A DNA stretch of 64,000 nucleotides from Acidaminococcaceae bacterium (GCA_022484685.1 JAKVKY010000004.1:25644-89643), one strand, 5' to 3'; counted from the stretch's first letter, positions 1 to 8,283 are shown. Numbers and translations: made by a program. The notes: generated by a model from the sequence alone, not told the origin.

Positions 1-1
1 C

Positions 2-859
2 TTAGGCGGCGCCGCCAACCTGGTAGGCATCAGCTACATCGAGCAGCTCACCGGCCGGGAGTTCATGTACATCGAATGGGTCATCCGTTTCCTGCCCATC
101 CTTTTCGTCATCATGCTGGTCAACCTTTTTTACTTGTATTCCATCAAATTACCGGTGGACCATGTGAGCGGTACCAAATCTTATTTTAAAGAAACTTACG
201 ATAAGCTGGGGAAGATGGGCCGGGGCGAAATGCTCAGCCTGATCCTCTTTGTCTCTGCTACGGTCTTAGCCTTCGTCCGTCCCTTGTACGCAGGAATTTT
301 ACCGGGTATGAAACCGGCTTACGTGTTCCTGACCTTGGGCCTGGTTGCTTTTCTGATCAAGGATGAAAAAGATGAACCTTTGATTACCTGGCCCCAGGCA
401 GTAAGCGGGGTCATGTGGGGTATGTTCATCCTCTTCGGCGGCGGCCTGGCCCTGGGCAAGATTGTCACCGATACCGGCGCGGCGGCCAAACTGGCCGAGC
501 TTATCGCGCAGACGAATTTGACCGGCGGTCTGGGCACGGTGGCCCTCTTCGTAGTTTTCTCCTGCGGCCTCTCCGAAATTTCCAGCAACACCGGCGCCGC
601 AGCTATCTGCTGCCCGGTGGTTATCAGTATCGCCAAGGCGCTGGGCTTGAACCCGCTGCCGTATTTGTTCGTCACCATCATCGGCTTTAACAACGCCTAC
701 ATCCTACCGGTTTCCATCCGTGCCATCACCGTGGGTTACGGACTCAGCCCGGCCGTGATGATGAAACACGGCGTGCGTCTGGCGCTGTGCACCATGACCG
801 TCATCACCCTGTTAAGTTACGTGCTCATCAATTACTGGCCGTTATTTAATAAGGTGTGA
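2..859 (+). CDS. DASS (SLC13-type) sodium:anion symporter, C-terminal part
   Basis: The frame is open from base 2, so the gene begins to the left of the window; residues before the first internal Met read LGGAANLVGISYIEQ. The remaining part is strongly hydrophobic, with about seven membrane segments. The motifs GGGLALGKIVTDTGAAAKL and SSNTGAAAICCPVV match the second half of divalent-anion:Na+ symporters, where an SNT motif helps bind Na+ and substrate. The family imports sulfate or C4-dicarboxylates/citrate across the inner membrane; the substrate cannot be told from this half. It ends just ahead of a strong terminator, so it is the last gene of its transcript. Confidence 0.85.
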   Translation, partial: LGGAANLVGISYIEQLTGREFMYIEWVIRFLPILFVIMLVNLFYLYSIKLPVDHVSGTKSYFKETYDKLGKMGRGEMLSLILFVSATVLAFVRPLYAGILPGMKPAYVFLTLGLVAFLIKDEKDEPLITWPQAVSGVMWGMFILFGGGLALGKIVTDTGAAAKLAELIAQTNLTGGLGTVALFVVFSCGLSEISSNTGAAAICCPVVISIAKALGLNPLPYLFVTIIGFNNAYILPVSIRAITVGYGLSPAVMMKHGVRLALCTMTVITLLSYVLINYWPLFNKV

Positions 860-867
860 ACTTAAAA

Positions 868-930
868 CTAAAACCTCCGGTGCGACTACCTGCTTGGGGC
901 AGGAAAATTCGCAGCCGGAGGTTTTTTTAT
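868..930 (+). terminator. Rho-independent terminator of the DASS gene
   Basis: The inverted repeat AAACCTCCGG (871-880) and CCGGAGGTTT (915-924) is followed by a T-run. The 34-base loop holds a further small hairpin. Confidence 0.85.
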
Positions 931-963
931 TAAGAAGTTGCGATAAAGTAAATCATAATTATT

Positions 964-992
964 TTACTTATTATTCTTTAATGTAGTATAAT
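964..992 (+). promoter_or_regulatory. Possible promoter of the hybrid kinase gene
   Basis: TATAAT at 987-992 lies 17 bp from a weak -35 (TTACTT, 964-969) in a very AT-rich stretch. The -35 match is poor, so only the -10 is convincing. Confidence 0.4.
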
Positions 993-1048
993 AATTTAAA
1001 ACCTATAAAAGTAGATAATAAAATAGGAATACGCGAGGAAAGCTGACC

Positions 1049-3544
1049 ATGGAAAAAAATAGCACCGCCGCAGAAAAACTTCAAACCGCCAACGCCCGTA
1101 TTCAAGAACTAGAGGATAAGCTACAGGAAAAGGAGCACTCTTTCCGGGAACTTTTAAGTTATTCGGAAATCTCCTATTTTGTGTATTACCCCCGTTTGCA
1201 CCGTTACGAAGCGCCCTTGATGCCGGAGATGATTAAGGAAGTCCCGACCAGCATGGACAATTATCCGGAAACCTTCATGGAGTATACGGAATTATCGCCG
1301 CAAGACCGCCGGATTTACAGCGAGATGGTCCAAAAAATAGATGCGGGCGCTCCGGAAGCCGAATGTACCGTGCGTATGAAATACCAGGGAGTTTATTACT
1401 GGTTCCACGTCCATCTGCAGAACCGTCTGGATAATCAGGGTAAACCGCTGAAAGCTTTGGGTTATGCCGTGCTGGTAGATCAGCTGAAGGCCGCAGAAAA
1501 AATGCTGACCCAGGAACGTTTAAAGATGCAGTACCTGGCCGGGGACATTCTGGCCAGTTCCTGTTTCAGTGTCAGCCGTGATTATAATAAAAGCATCAAT
1601 ACTAATGAGTACTTAAAATATGCGCCGCAAGTTTCTGAGGCCATCATGGCCGAAGCCTTGCAGGTAGAGCCGGAAATTGCCAAGCAAAATCCGCAAACCC
1701 GGGCTATCCTGCTGGCAGCCGCGGCACAGGTTCCGGATGCGGAGCAGCGCCAGCAGTTCCTCAAGAAATTCAGCCACGCCGGCATGTTAAAAATATATAG
1801 TGCCGGCACCCGGGAAATCAATCTGGAATACAGGCGTCAAACCGGTAAGGGTCTCATCTGGGTCCATACCCAGGTTGTCCTGCTGCCCGATCCGGATAGC
1901 GGAGATATCCTGGCCTTTTACTATACCCGGGATATTGACGAAGAAAAAATCCTGCGGGAAGTCATGTCCAGCCTGATTACCTTCGGTTTTGACAATGCGG
2001 CGTATGCCGACCTGCAGACGGAAACGGTCCGCCTGGTTAAAACACGGCCCGAAGCTTTGGCCCAGCCGGCGGAAACCTGTATGTTCCGGGATATTGTCGG
2101 TTTCTATGTGCCGCATTATGTTTATCAGGAAGACCAGGAACGCTGTCGTTCTGAATTTACTTTAAAAAATATCCGGGAGCAGTTAGAAAAGACCTCAACC
2201 TATTCCGTTTATTTTCGCCTGAACGATGACCGCATGCCGAAAGAAAAACCTTACCGGTACATGCGCATGTTATTCTTTTACTTAAATACCGAAAAACGTT
2301 ATTTGGTTTTCTGCCGGTCAGATATTACTGAGCAAATTGAAAAAGAACAGCAGCAGCGCTTAAAGTTAGCACAATCCATGCGGCAGGCAGAGATGGCCAA
2401 TGCGGCCAAGACTAATTTCCTGGCCCGTATGAGCCACGATATCCGTACGCCTTTAAACGGCATCATGGGTATGACCAGCCTGGCCCTGGACGAAAAACTG
2501 CCGGACGCCGCCCGGGAATATCTGCACAAGATTGATGCCAGCAGTCATTTTTTACTGGCGCTCATTAATGACATCCTGGATATGTCTAAGGTGGAAAGCG
2601 GCAAATTAGAACTGCATCCGGAACATTACGAGAACCAGGAGCTTAACCGGTACCTGGAGGCGGTAATCGTACCGCTATGCCAGGCTAAAGATATTACTTT
2701 TAAGGTACAGCATCCTATTACCAGTTATACGCTGCTCCTGGATAAATTGCGCTTTAACCAGATTTTATTTAACCTGTTATCCAATGCCGTCAAGTTCACA
2801 CCTAAAGGGGGACATGTCAGTCTGGTCTTTCATACGTATGAGATTACGCCCACCAGTTTAAAAATGGATGTCACGGTGACGGATAACGGCATCGGTATCG
2901 ATAAAGCTTTCCAGAAAAAACTTTTCCAGCCGTTTGAACAGGAGTCTGCCAGCAATAATTCGGCGCGCACCGGTTCCGGCCTCGGTTTATCCATCGTCAA
3001 AAGCCTGGTGGAACTTATGGGCGGCACCATCACGGTTCACAGCAGCAAAGGTCGCGGTTCGGAATTCAAGATTCAGCATTTGCCCTGTGCCATCGTGCCT
3101 GCCGTGGCAGAACCTGTGGCCCCCCAAAGCTGCTCCGTTTCCCTGCAGGGAAAACAAATCCTGTTAGCGGAAGATAATGCCATCAATGCGGAGATTATGA
3201 CGCGTTTGTTAGAAAAGAAGGGCGCCCAGGTCACCGTGGCTTCGGACGGCCTGCTGGTGGTGAAGCAATATGCGGATTCTGAACAATATACTTATGATGC
3301 GATCCTGATGGACGTGCAGATGCCGAATCAGGATGGATTAGCTGCCACGCAAGCTATTCGCAGTTTGAATCGTCCGGATGCGCACACCGTACCCATCATC
3401 GCCCTGACTGCTAATGCTTATGACGATGATGTCCGTGCTTGTTTAAAGGCCGGCATGGACGACCATCTGGCTAAACCGGTGGCCACGGAGGTACTCTATG
3501 AGACTTTGCAAAAATGGGTTAGCAATACGGCCCCGAAAAAATAA
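1049..3544 (+). CDS. Soluble hybrid sensor histidine kinase / response regulator
   Basis: This 831-residue protein has no signal peptide or clear membrane segment and should be cytosolic. An N-terminal coiled coil (about 1-40) leads into PAS-like regions, then a HisKA domain with MSHDIRTPLNG (phospho-acceptor His463), a HATPase domain with N box (NLLSNAVKF), G1 (DNGIGI) and G2 (GSGLGLSIVK), and a receiver domain from about residue 705 with acceptor Asp755 in AILMDVQMP. The kinase-plus-receiver layout implies an internal phosphorelay, yet no HPt protein or DNA-binding regulator is adjacent. ATG 1049 is preceded by GAGGAA at 1035-1040. The signal is unknown. Confidence 0.92.
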   Translation: MEKNSTAAEKLQTANARIQELEDKLQEKEHSFRELLSYSEISYFVYYPRLHRYEAPLMPEMIKEVPTSMDNYPETFMEYTELSPQDRRIYSEMVQKIDAGAPEAECTVRMKYQGVYYWFHVHLQNRLDNQGKPLKALGYAVLVDQLKAAEKMLTQERLKMQYLAGDILASSCFSVSRDYNKSINTNEYLKYAPQVSEAIMAEALQVEPEIAKQNPQTRAILLAAAAQVPDAEQRQQFLKKFSHAGMLKIYSAGTREINLEYRRQTGKGLIWVHTQVVLLPDPDSGDILAFYYTRDIDEEKILREVMSSLITFGFDNAAYADLQTETVRLVKTRPEALAQPAETCMFRDIVGFYVPHYVYQEDQERCRSEFTLKNIREQLEKTSTYSVYFRLNDDRMPKEKPYRYMRMLFFYLNTEKRYLVFCRSDITEQIEKEQQQRLKLAQSMRQAEMANAAKTNFLARMSHDIRTPLNGIMGMTSLALDEKLPDAAREYLHKIDASSHFLLALINDILDMSKVESGKLELHPEHYENQELNRYLEAVIVPLCQAKDITFKVQHPITSYTLLLDKLRFNQILFNLLSNAVKFTPKGGHVSLVFHTYEITPTSLKMDVTVTDNGIGIDKAFQKKLFQPFEQESASNNSARTGSGLGLSIVKSLVELMGGTITVHSSKGRGSEFKIQHLPCAIVPAVAEPVAPQSCSVSLQGKQILLAEDNAINAEIMTRLLEKKGAQVTVASDGLLVVKQYADSEQYTYDAILMDVQMPNQDGLAATQAIRSLNRPDAHTVPIIALTANAYDDDVRACLKAGMDDHLAKPVATEVLYETLQKWVSNTAPKK

Positions 3545-3565
3545 GTGACTCTTCCTAGTTAGCTC

Positions 3566-3594
3566 TTGACTAAATGCCTAAAAATGTGGATAAT
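3566..3594 (+). promoter_or_regulatory. Promoter of tRNA-Thr
   Basis: TTGACT (3566-3571) and GATAAT (3589-3594) are separated by 17 bp, with the predicted start near 3601, 13 bases before the mature tRNA. Confidence 0.7.
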
Positions 3595-3613
3595 ATTATA
3601 GTAACTTAATAGT

Positions 3614-3689
3614 GCCACTATAGCTCAGTTGGTAGAGCATCGCATTCGTAATGCGAGGGTCGCAGGTTCAAATCCTGTTGGTGGCTCCA
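3614..3689 (+). tRNA. tRNA-Thr (anticodon CGT)
   Basis: A complete 76-base cloverleaf including encoded CCA. The acceptor stem GCCACTA pairs with TGGTGGC (G-T tolerated), the D arm is GCTC...GAGC, the anticodon stem TCGCA/TGCGA encloses the loop TTCGTAA with anticodon CGT, and the T arm is GCAGG-TTCAAAT-CCTGT. It reads ACG. Its 3' half is repeated in decayed form at 7610, so this gene looks like the attachment site of the island that follows. Confidence 0.95.
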
Positions 3690-3735
3690 ATAAAAATTAA
3701 CGGGTTTCCGAGATTGCGGGAACCCGTTTTTTGTG
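3644..3735 (+). repeat. Left copy of 92-bp direct repeat (attL-like; tRNA 3' half plus terminator)
   Basis: From the anticodon loop of tRNA-Thr through the end of its terminator, this segment is repeated at 7610-7700 in the same orientation. The first 47 bp differ at five positions, mostly in the T stem; the terminator parts also align. The two copies bracket about 3.9 kb of AT-rich cargo. Confidence 0.75.
3699..3733 (+). terminator. Rho-independent terminator of tRNA-Thr
   Basis: CGGGTTTCC and GGGAACCCG form a stem followed by TTTTTT. Confidence 0.88.
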
Positions 3736-3787
3736 CTTGGCTTTTTAGTTCCTTATGGAGTTGGCATGAGCTAGTACAAGTTAGCTA

Positions 3788-4117
3788 TCATTCTTTAAAC
3801 GTACCTGCCATATGGGTACGGCCCCAGTCACAAATAGCATTGATAACAGGTGCTAAGCTGGTGCCGCGTTCAGTCAGGGAATATTCTGTCTTAGGCGGAA
3901 CAACGGGATAAACCTTGCGAATAATATATTGCCCGGCTTCTAATTCCCTAAGCTGTTGTGATAACATTTTGGGCGTTGCCTGAGGTAAGTATTTTTGCAA
4001 TTCATGGAAACGGAGAACTTTGTCTTCCAGAAGATGGTAAAGGATAATAGCTTTGTATTTACCACCAATCTGACTGATGGTGGCCTCTACAGGACAATTA
4101 TAAAGTTCTTTGTTCAT
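3788..4117 (-). CDS. HxlR-family transcriptional regulator
   Basis: The 109-residue protein has the HxlR winged-helix pattern: NCPVEATISQIGGKYKAIIL near the start (the conserved N-terminal Cys is sensor-like in several members), then HELQKYLPQATPKMLSQQLRELE as recognition helix and a wing near PPKTEYSLTERG. ATG 4117 is chosen over the upstream in-frame ATG 4132 because GGAGG lies just before it. It is divergent from the MATE gene across a 130-bp spacer with an inverted repeat. HxlR proteins commonly respond to aldehydes, quinones or other electrophiles, which would fit the neighbouring detoxification genes; that link is inferred. Confidence 0.88.
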   Translation of the reverse strand: MNKELYNCPVEATISQIGGKYKAIILYHLLEDKVLRFHELQKYLPQATPKMLSQQLRELEAGQYIIRKVYPVVPPKTEYSLTERGTSLAPVINAICDWGRTHMAGTFKE

Positions 4118-4135
4118 AATATATTCCTCCATTTT

Positions 4136-4169
4136 ATACTATCTTTTTAGGTAGTATATATCTAAAAAG
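4136..4169. promoter_or_regulatory. Inverted-repeat operator between the HxlR and MATE genes
   Basis: Two overlapping dyads are visible: ATACTA (4136-4141) with TAGTAT (4152-4157), and a perfect CTTTTTAG (4143-4150) with CTAAAAAG (4162-4169). They sit in the divergent promoter region, and a TATAAT for the MATE gene is at 4199-4204. HxlR autoregulation and control of the pump is the natural reading. Confidence 0.6.
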
Positions 4170-4247
4170 TGCATTCTAGCATTTTTTATATTTTGCGTTA
4201 TAATAATACCACAGAAGGTTTGTTGACGCAATATCAGAGGCAATACA

Positions 4248-5651
4248 ATGACGTTAAATATAAAAAATATGGCCAAGCCAAATAAAATGGCGACTATGCC
4301 GGTACATAGTCTGCTTCTGGATATGGCAGGACCAATGATGATTTCTATGTTGGGACAGGCACTTTACAATGTGGTAGACAGTTATTTCGTTTCCCACATG
4401 CCTGATACTGCTGTTATTACTGCGGTGGGAGACAAAGCTGTTAATGCCCTGACGCTAGCTTTTCCCATTCAGATGCTGATGATAGCTGCCTGCGTTGGGA
4501 CAGGTGTTGGTATAAATGCCGGACTGGCAAGAAGTTTTGGTAAGGGTGACAGAGAGAAAGCCAGCTATACGGCTGGGAATGCCATTTTTGTAAGTTGCTG
4601 CTATTATATCGCCTGTTTGCTTTTTGGTTTGTGGGGGACAAAGGCATTTATTTTAACCCAGACCAATAATCCGATTATCGGCAATATGGCAGTGGACTAT
4701 TTACGAATTGTTACCATCTGGTCCATGGGGACAATCTTGTATATGTGTCTGGAAAAAATAATCATGGCTACTGGGAATACGGTAATTACAATGACGGCAC
4801 AACTAGCCGGTGCTATTACTAATATTATTCTTGATCCAATTATGATTTATGGCCTGTATGGCTGTCCGATATTAGGTATCAAGGGAGCAGCCATTGCCAC
4901 CGTCATGGGACAGTTTGTTTCGTTAATTATCATCCTGCATTTTTACTTTACACGCACCCTGCCTTTTGATAAGGCATGGCATTGTTTGGAACCAAGAGCT
5001 GATATCCTTAAAAATATCTACGTCGTTGGTGCTCCAGCTATCCTGATGCAGATTTTAGCCCCTTGCATGACTTACGGTATGAATTTAATCTTGGGTTCTA
5101 TCTCCACTTCAGCTGTAACTGCCTATGGCATTTATTATAAATTGCAGAATTTTATTTTTATGCCAGCTTATGGATTGAATAACGCTTCTATACCTGTAAT
5201 CTCTTACAATTATGGAGCAAAAGAAATTAGACGTGTGCGTGATAGCATTAAATACGCACTTATCATGGTTACAGTCATCATGGTGGCCGGCTTTGTGATC
5301 TTACAACTTCTGACCATGCGCATCTTGGGTCTCTTTTCCTTAGCGGCAGCATCTATCAGTTTGTGCGTGCTGGCGGTGCGGATCACAACATGGAGCTTTT
5401 TATTTGCGGGTTTTAATATCATTCTGCAAGGAGTTTGTCAGGCTTTAGGCAACGGTTTCTATTCCCTGGTAATTTCCCTTTTAAGGATGATAGTTATAGT
5501 GTTGCCGCTGGCTTGGATTTTTTCTTTGCTGCCTCAGGCTAGTACCGTTGTTTGGTTTTCGCTGGCGTTGGCAGAAGCTATTGCTTGTGTGGTAGCAATT
5601 TATTTTACCAGGCGTCTGTTCAAGATGGTCAAAGGCGATTATGTCAAGTAA
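4248..5651 (+). CDS. MATE-family multidrug efflux transporter
   Basis: The 467-residue protein has about twelve hydrophobic segments and the MATE-type N-terminal pattern MAGPMMISMLGQALYNVVDSYFV, with the equivalent region repeated in the second half (GAPAILMQILAPCMTYGMNLIL). Members export cationic drugs or flavin-like compounds using Na+ or H+ gradients. It heads a plus-strand run with the flavin reductase, VOC and DJ-1 genes, divergent from the HxlR gene. Base composition is clearly more AT-rich than genes outside the 3.7-7.6 kb block, supporting transfer. Which compound it exports cannot be deduced. Confidence 0.9.
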   Translation: MTLNIKNMAKPNKMATMPVHSLLLDMAGPMMISMLGQALYNVVDSYFVSHMPDTAVITAVGDKAVNALTLAFPIQMLMIAACVGTGVGINAGLARSFGKGDREKASYTAGNAIFVSCCYYIACLLFGLWGTKAFILTQTNNPIIGNMAVDYLRIVTIWSMGTILYMCLEKIIMATGNTVITMTAQLAGAITNIILDPIMIYGLYGCPILGIKGAAIATVMGQFVSLIIILHFYFTRTLPFDKAWHCLEPRADILKNIYVVGAPAILMQILAPCMTYGMNLILGSISTSAVTAYGIYYKLQNFIFMPAYGLNNASIPVISYNYGAKEIRRVRDSIKYALIMVTVIMVAGFVILQLLTMRILGLFSLAAASISLCVLAVRITTWSFLFAGFNIILQGVCQALGNGFYSLVISLLRMIVIVLPLAWIFSLLPQASTVVWFSLALAEAIACVVAIYFTRRLFKMVKGDYVK

Positions 5652-5692
5652 GTTACTAGTTTATAAATATTTAAAAGAAAAGGAGAAAAAAT

Positions 5693-6253
5693 ATGCAAAA
5701 AGATGTTGGCGCTATTATGGGTTTATACCCCACACCGGTTACGGTGGTAGGAACGGTTGTAGATGGGAGGGTTAATTTCTTAACTATTGCGCATGTAGGA
5801 GTCGTAGAGCATGGAACATTTTTAATTAGTGTTGATAAGGTTCACGAGTTTTCTGATAGAGGTATTCGTGACAACAAGACGGTTTCTGTAAGTCTGGTTA
5901 ATCAGGATATGCTGGTTGCTGCTGATTATTGCGGTATTGCAAAAGGTGCTAAGACGGATAAATCGGAAGTTTTTAAATATCATTTTGACGAAGTAAAAAA
6001 TGCGCCAATCGTTGATGTGGCACCAATTTCCATGACCTGTAAGGTGCTGAGTAAGTTTACGGTAGGTAATTTTACAAATTATATTTTAAAACCTGTACAT
6101 ACCTATGTACAGGAAGAAGTGCTCAACGATAAAGGTAAAATTGATTATGTAAAGGCAAGCCCCATCCTTTTTGAATTCCAGAATGCTCAGTATCTGAGCC
6201 TGGGCAAGGTTGTGGGACAGTGCTGGAATTACGGAAAAGGATTTCGCAATTAA
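5693..6253 (+). CDS. Flavin reductase / flavoredoxin-like protein
   Basis: At 186 residues it matches the FMN-binding split-barrel flavin reductase family: an N-terminal GLYPTPVTVVGTVVDGRVN, then FLTIAHVGVVEHGTFLISVD, and SVSLVNQDMLVAADYCG in the flavin-contact region. Such proteins bind FMN and reduce flavin or small electrophiles with NAD(P)H or electron carriers in the cytosol. ATG 5693 follows AAAGGAG with good spacing, 41 bp after the MATE gene. The VOC gene starts 11 bp beyond its stop, so these genes are probably cotranscribed. Confidence 0.85.
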   Translation: MQKDVGAIMGLYPTPVTVVGTVVDGRVNFLTIAHVGVVEHGTFLISVDKVHEFSDRGIRDNKTVSVSLVNQDMLVAADYCGIAKGAKTDKSEVFKYHFDEVKNAPIVDVAPISMTCKVLSKFTVGNFTNYILKPVHTYVQEEVLNDKGKIDYVKASPILFEFQNAQYLSLGKVVGQCWNYGKGFRN

Positions 6254-6264
6254 AAAAGGATGGC

Positions 6265-6639
6265 ATGGCGATTATGAAATTTGAGTTTGCACATAATAAT
6301 TTTAATGTTTTGGATTTAAAAAAGAGTTTAGCCTTTTATAAAGAAGCACTAAAATTAAAAGTTAAACGTACATATGAAGCCCCGGACGGAAGTTTTGCTT
6401 TAGCTTATCTTAGTGATGGGGTGACTTCTCATGAATTGGAACTGACCTGGCTTAAAGATAGAAAAGAAGCATATAATTTGGGAGATAATGAATTTCACCT
6501 GGCTTTTCGAGTGGATGATTTTAAAGCGGCTCATAATAAGCATAAAGAAATGGGTTGTATAGTATATGAAAATGAGGCTATGGGTATTTATTTTATTGCT
6601 GACCCTGATGGTTATTGGTTGGAAATAATTCCTGGTTGA
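6265..6639 (+). CDS. VOC / glyoxalase-I-like protein
   Basis: This 124-residue protein has two beta-alpha-beta-beta-beta modules. Likely metal ligands follow the glyoxalase I order: His in FAHNNFNV, Glu in HELEL, His in FHLAFRVDD and Glu in YWLEIIPG. The last motif, ADPDGYWLEIIPG, is typical of lactoylglutathione lyases. Metal-dependent isomerisation of methylglyoxal hemithioacetals is plausible, though VOC proteins have many substrates. ATG 6265 is chosen because AAAAGGA ends just before it; ATG 6274 is an alternative. It lies in the probable electrophile-detoxification operon. Confidence 0.85.
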   Translation: MAIMKFEFAHNNFNVLDLKKSLAFYKEALKLKVKRTYEAPDGSFALAYLSDGVTSHELELTWLKDRKEAYNLGDNEFHLAFRVDDFKAAHNKHKEMGCIVYENEAMGIYFIADPDGYWLEIIPG

Positions 6640-6687
6640 GTTTTTAAAGTAAATTTTATATTATTTTTAAAGGAAATGGATGATAAG

Positions 6688-7527
6688 ATGAAAAAAATAG
6701 TAGTTTTTATTATTATGGCTATGGTTGTATTGGCTAGCGTAACTGCATTTGCAGCGACCCCTTCTAAAGGGAAAATTTTATTGGTAGCTTCTAGTGAGAA
6801 TACCATGGAATTACAAGATCATAGTAAGATGGCTGTAGGTTTTTATTTAAATGAATTAGCTGTTCCAGCGCAATATTTAGCTAAACAAGGATATGAGATT
6901 GTGATGGCAACCCCTTCTGGAGCTAAACCAATTATGGACATTGGTTCTAATAGTGCTAAGTTTTTTAATAATAATGAAAAGCAGAGACAAGAAGCACTAT
7001 ATTTTGTAGATAACCTAAAACCAATTTCACTGCATGAGGCCGTCAATGAACTAGATAGCTTTGCTGGTATTTTTGTTCCGGGTGGTCATGCACCTATGAC
7101 TGATTTAATGCAGGATAAAGATCTTTATCTAGCTTTACGCTATTTTCATGCGCAGGGTAAACCTACGGCTATGATTTGTCACGGTCCAGTAGCTTTACTA
7201 GCGGCGCTACCTCAGGCAACTGAATTCAGAAAAGCTATGGTAGCAGGGAATATTCGTGCTGCTATGGCAGCTAGTAAAGATTGGCAGTATGCTGGCTATA
7301 AAATGACAATTCTTTCCAATCCTGAAGAATTGCCCGGTGAACTTGCCAAACATACGCAAATGCCTTTCCATGTAGAAGATGCATTGCAGGTTGCTGGTGG
7401 AGCTGTAGTAGAGCAAGGCATATATACCAGCCATGTAGTCCGTGATCGTGAACTTATTACAGGGCAGAATCCAGCTTCTGACATTGCCCTTGCCAAAGAA
7501 TTTGTTAAAGCATTACAGGGAAAATAA
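6688..7527 (+). CDS. Exported DJ-1/PfpI-family protein
   Basis: The 279-residue product starts with a signal peptide (MKKIVVFIIMAMVVLASVTAFAA) and then shows the DJ-1/PfpI fold. GIFVPGGHAPM gives the conserved Glu/Asp-region loop and AMICHGPVALLAA the nucleophilic elbow with its Cys followed by His. Family members include Hsp31-like glutathione-independent glyoxalases and stress proteins. Export is uncommon for this family and suggests an envelope role. ATG 6688 is preferred because it begins a classic signal peptide; ATG 6676 is in frame but too close to the Shine-Dalgarno. It is the last cargo gene before the tRNA remnant. Confidence 0.85.
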   Translation: MKKIVVFIIMAMVVLASVTAFAATPSKGKILLVASSENTMELQDHSKMAVGFYLNELAVPAQYLAKQGYEIVMATPSGAKPIMDIGSNSAKFFNNNEKQRQEALYFVDNLKPISLHEAVNELDSFAGIFVPGGHAPMTDLMQDKDLYLALRYFHAQGKPTAMICHGPVALLAALPQATEFRKAMVAGNIRAAMAASKDWQYAGYKMTILSNPEELPGELAKHTQMPFHVEDALQVAGGAVVEQGIYTSHVVRDRELITGQNPASDIALAKEFVKALQGK

Positions 7528-7609
7528 GTTTTTTCTAAGAACAACTGTCCAGCCAACAATCATGCGGTTTGGCAAAGATAAGCTAAAAACTGCAAAACAG
7601 ATTCAAAAA

Positions 7610-7700
7610 ATTCGTAATGCGAGGGCCTGTGGTTCAAATCCTGTTCGTGGCTCCAAAAAAATTAACGGGTTTCCGAAATTTCGGAAGCCCGCTTTTTGTG
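7610..7700 (+). repeat. Right copy of direct repeat: decayed tRNA-Thr 3' half plus terminator (attR-like)
   Basis: ATTCGTAATGCGAGGG is identical to the anticodon-arm part of tRNA-Thr, then the T stem carries substitutions that break its pairing, and the acceptor end reads GTTCGTGGCTCCA. The same terminator hairpin follows (CGGGTTTCC..GGAAGCCCG, TTTTT). There is no 5' half, so this is not a working tRNA. It fits an attachment-site copy left by integration, or the relic of a duplicated tRNA. Confidence 0.75.
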
Positions 7701-7714
7701 TTTAAAAATTTTGC

Positions 7715-7745
7715 TTGACTTGGAGTTACTCCAAGGATATATACT
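7715..7745 (+). promoter_or_regulatory. MerR-type promoter (19-bp spacer with dyad) for the flavodoxin gene
   Basis: TTGACT (7715-7720) and TATACT (7740-7745) are separated by 19 bp instead of 17. A dyad, CTTGGAGT-T-ACTCCAAG (7719-7735), lies between them. Long spacers with a central dyad are the signature of MerR-family control, and this dyad resembles those of the aldehyde/electrophile-sensing AdhR/NmlR branch. The regulator is not in the window. Confidence 0.75.
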
Positions 7746-7825
7746 CACAGCAAGAGGTCAAGACATTATAAAAATAAAACTTATCTCGTAAACTAAATCA
7801 TGTTTATTTAAAAGGAGAATAAAAA

Positions 7826-8251
7826 ATGGCAAAGAAATTGGTGGCGTATTTTTCAGCAAGCGGGGTAACCAAGAGAGCAGCAGAGAAACTGGCCAAGCAG
7901 GAAGGCGCGGATCTTTTTGCAATCAGGCCGGTTCAGCCTTATTCGCAGGCAGATCTTGATTGGACGAATAAAAAAAGCCGTAGCACAATCGAGATGCAGG
8001 ATAAAAAATCCCGGGTGGAGATTGCAGACAAGGTCAAGGATATGAGTCAGTATGATGAAATCTTTCTGGGATTTCCTATCTGGTGGGGCGTTGCGCCGCA
8101 CATCATCAACTCCTTCCTTGAGCAGTATGATCTTACAGGAAAGACTATCTCTCCGTTTGCAACGTCCGGCGGCAGCGGCTATGGACGTAGTAATAACGCA
8201 CTGGAGGTATCTGCCCCGGGAGCAAAGTTCCATCCCGGCAGGATGATGTAG
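7826..8251 (+). CDS. Flavodoxin, C-terminally shortened
   Basis: The 141-residue protein opens with KLVAYFSASGVTKRAAEKLA, the FMN-phosphate loop of flavodoxins, and continues with EIFLGFPIWWGVAPHIINSFL and TISPFATSGGSGYGRSNNAL, the expected FMN contacts. Relatives usually continue for another 15-30 residues after the CPGA-like segment; here the frame stops right after SAPGAKFHPGRMM. It may be slightly truncated, possibly still able to bind FMN. A good AAAGGAG precedes ATG 7826. The MerR-type promoter upstream suggests electrophile-inducible expression of a low-potential electron carrier. Confidence 0.85.
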   Translation: MAKKLVAYFSASGVTKRAAEKLAKQEGADLFAIRPVQPYSQADLDWTNKKSRSTIEMQDKKSRVEIADKVKDMSQYDEIFLGFPIWWGVAPHIINSFLEQYDLTGKTISPFATSGGSGYGRSNNALEVSAPGAKFHPGRMM

Positions 8252-8283
8252 CTATTTAGCAATACCCACACTGATACTTTTTC

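Noticed and set aside
3651..3911. Open frame overlapping the tRNA-Thr 3' end and its terminator
   Set aside because: It crosses an RNA gene, a terminator and the end of the HxlR gene on the other strand, and has no ribosome site.
7610..7700. Second tRNA gene
   Set aside because: The 5' half is absent and the T stem no longer pairs; it is a remnant.
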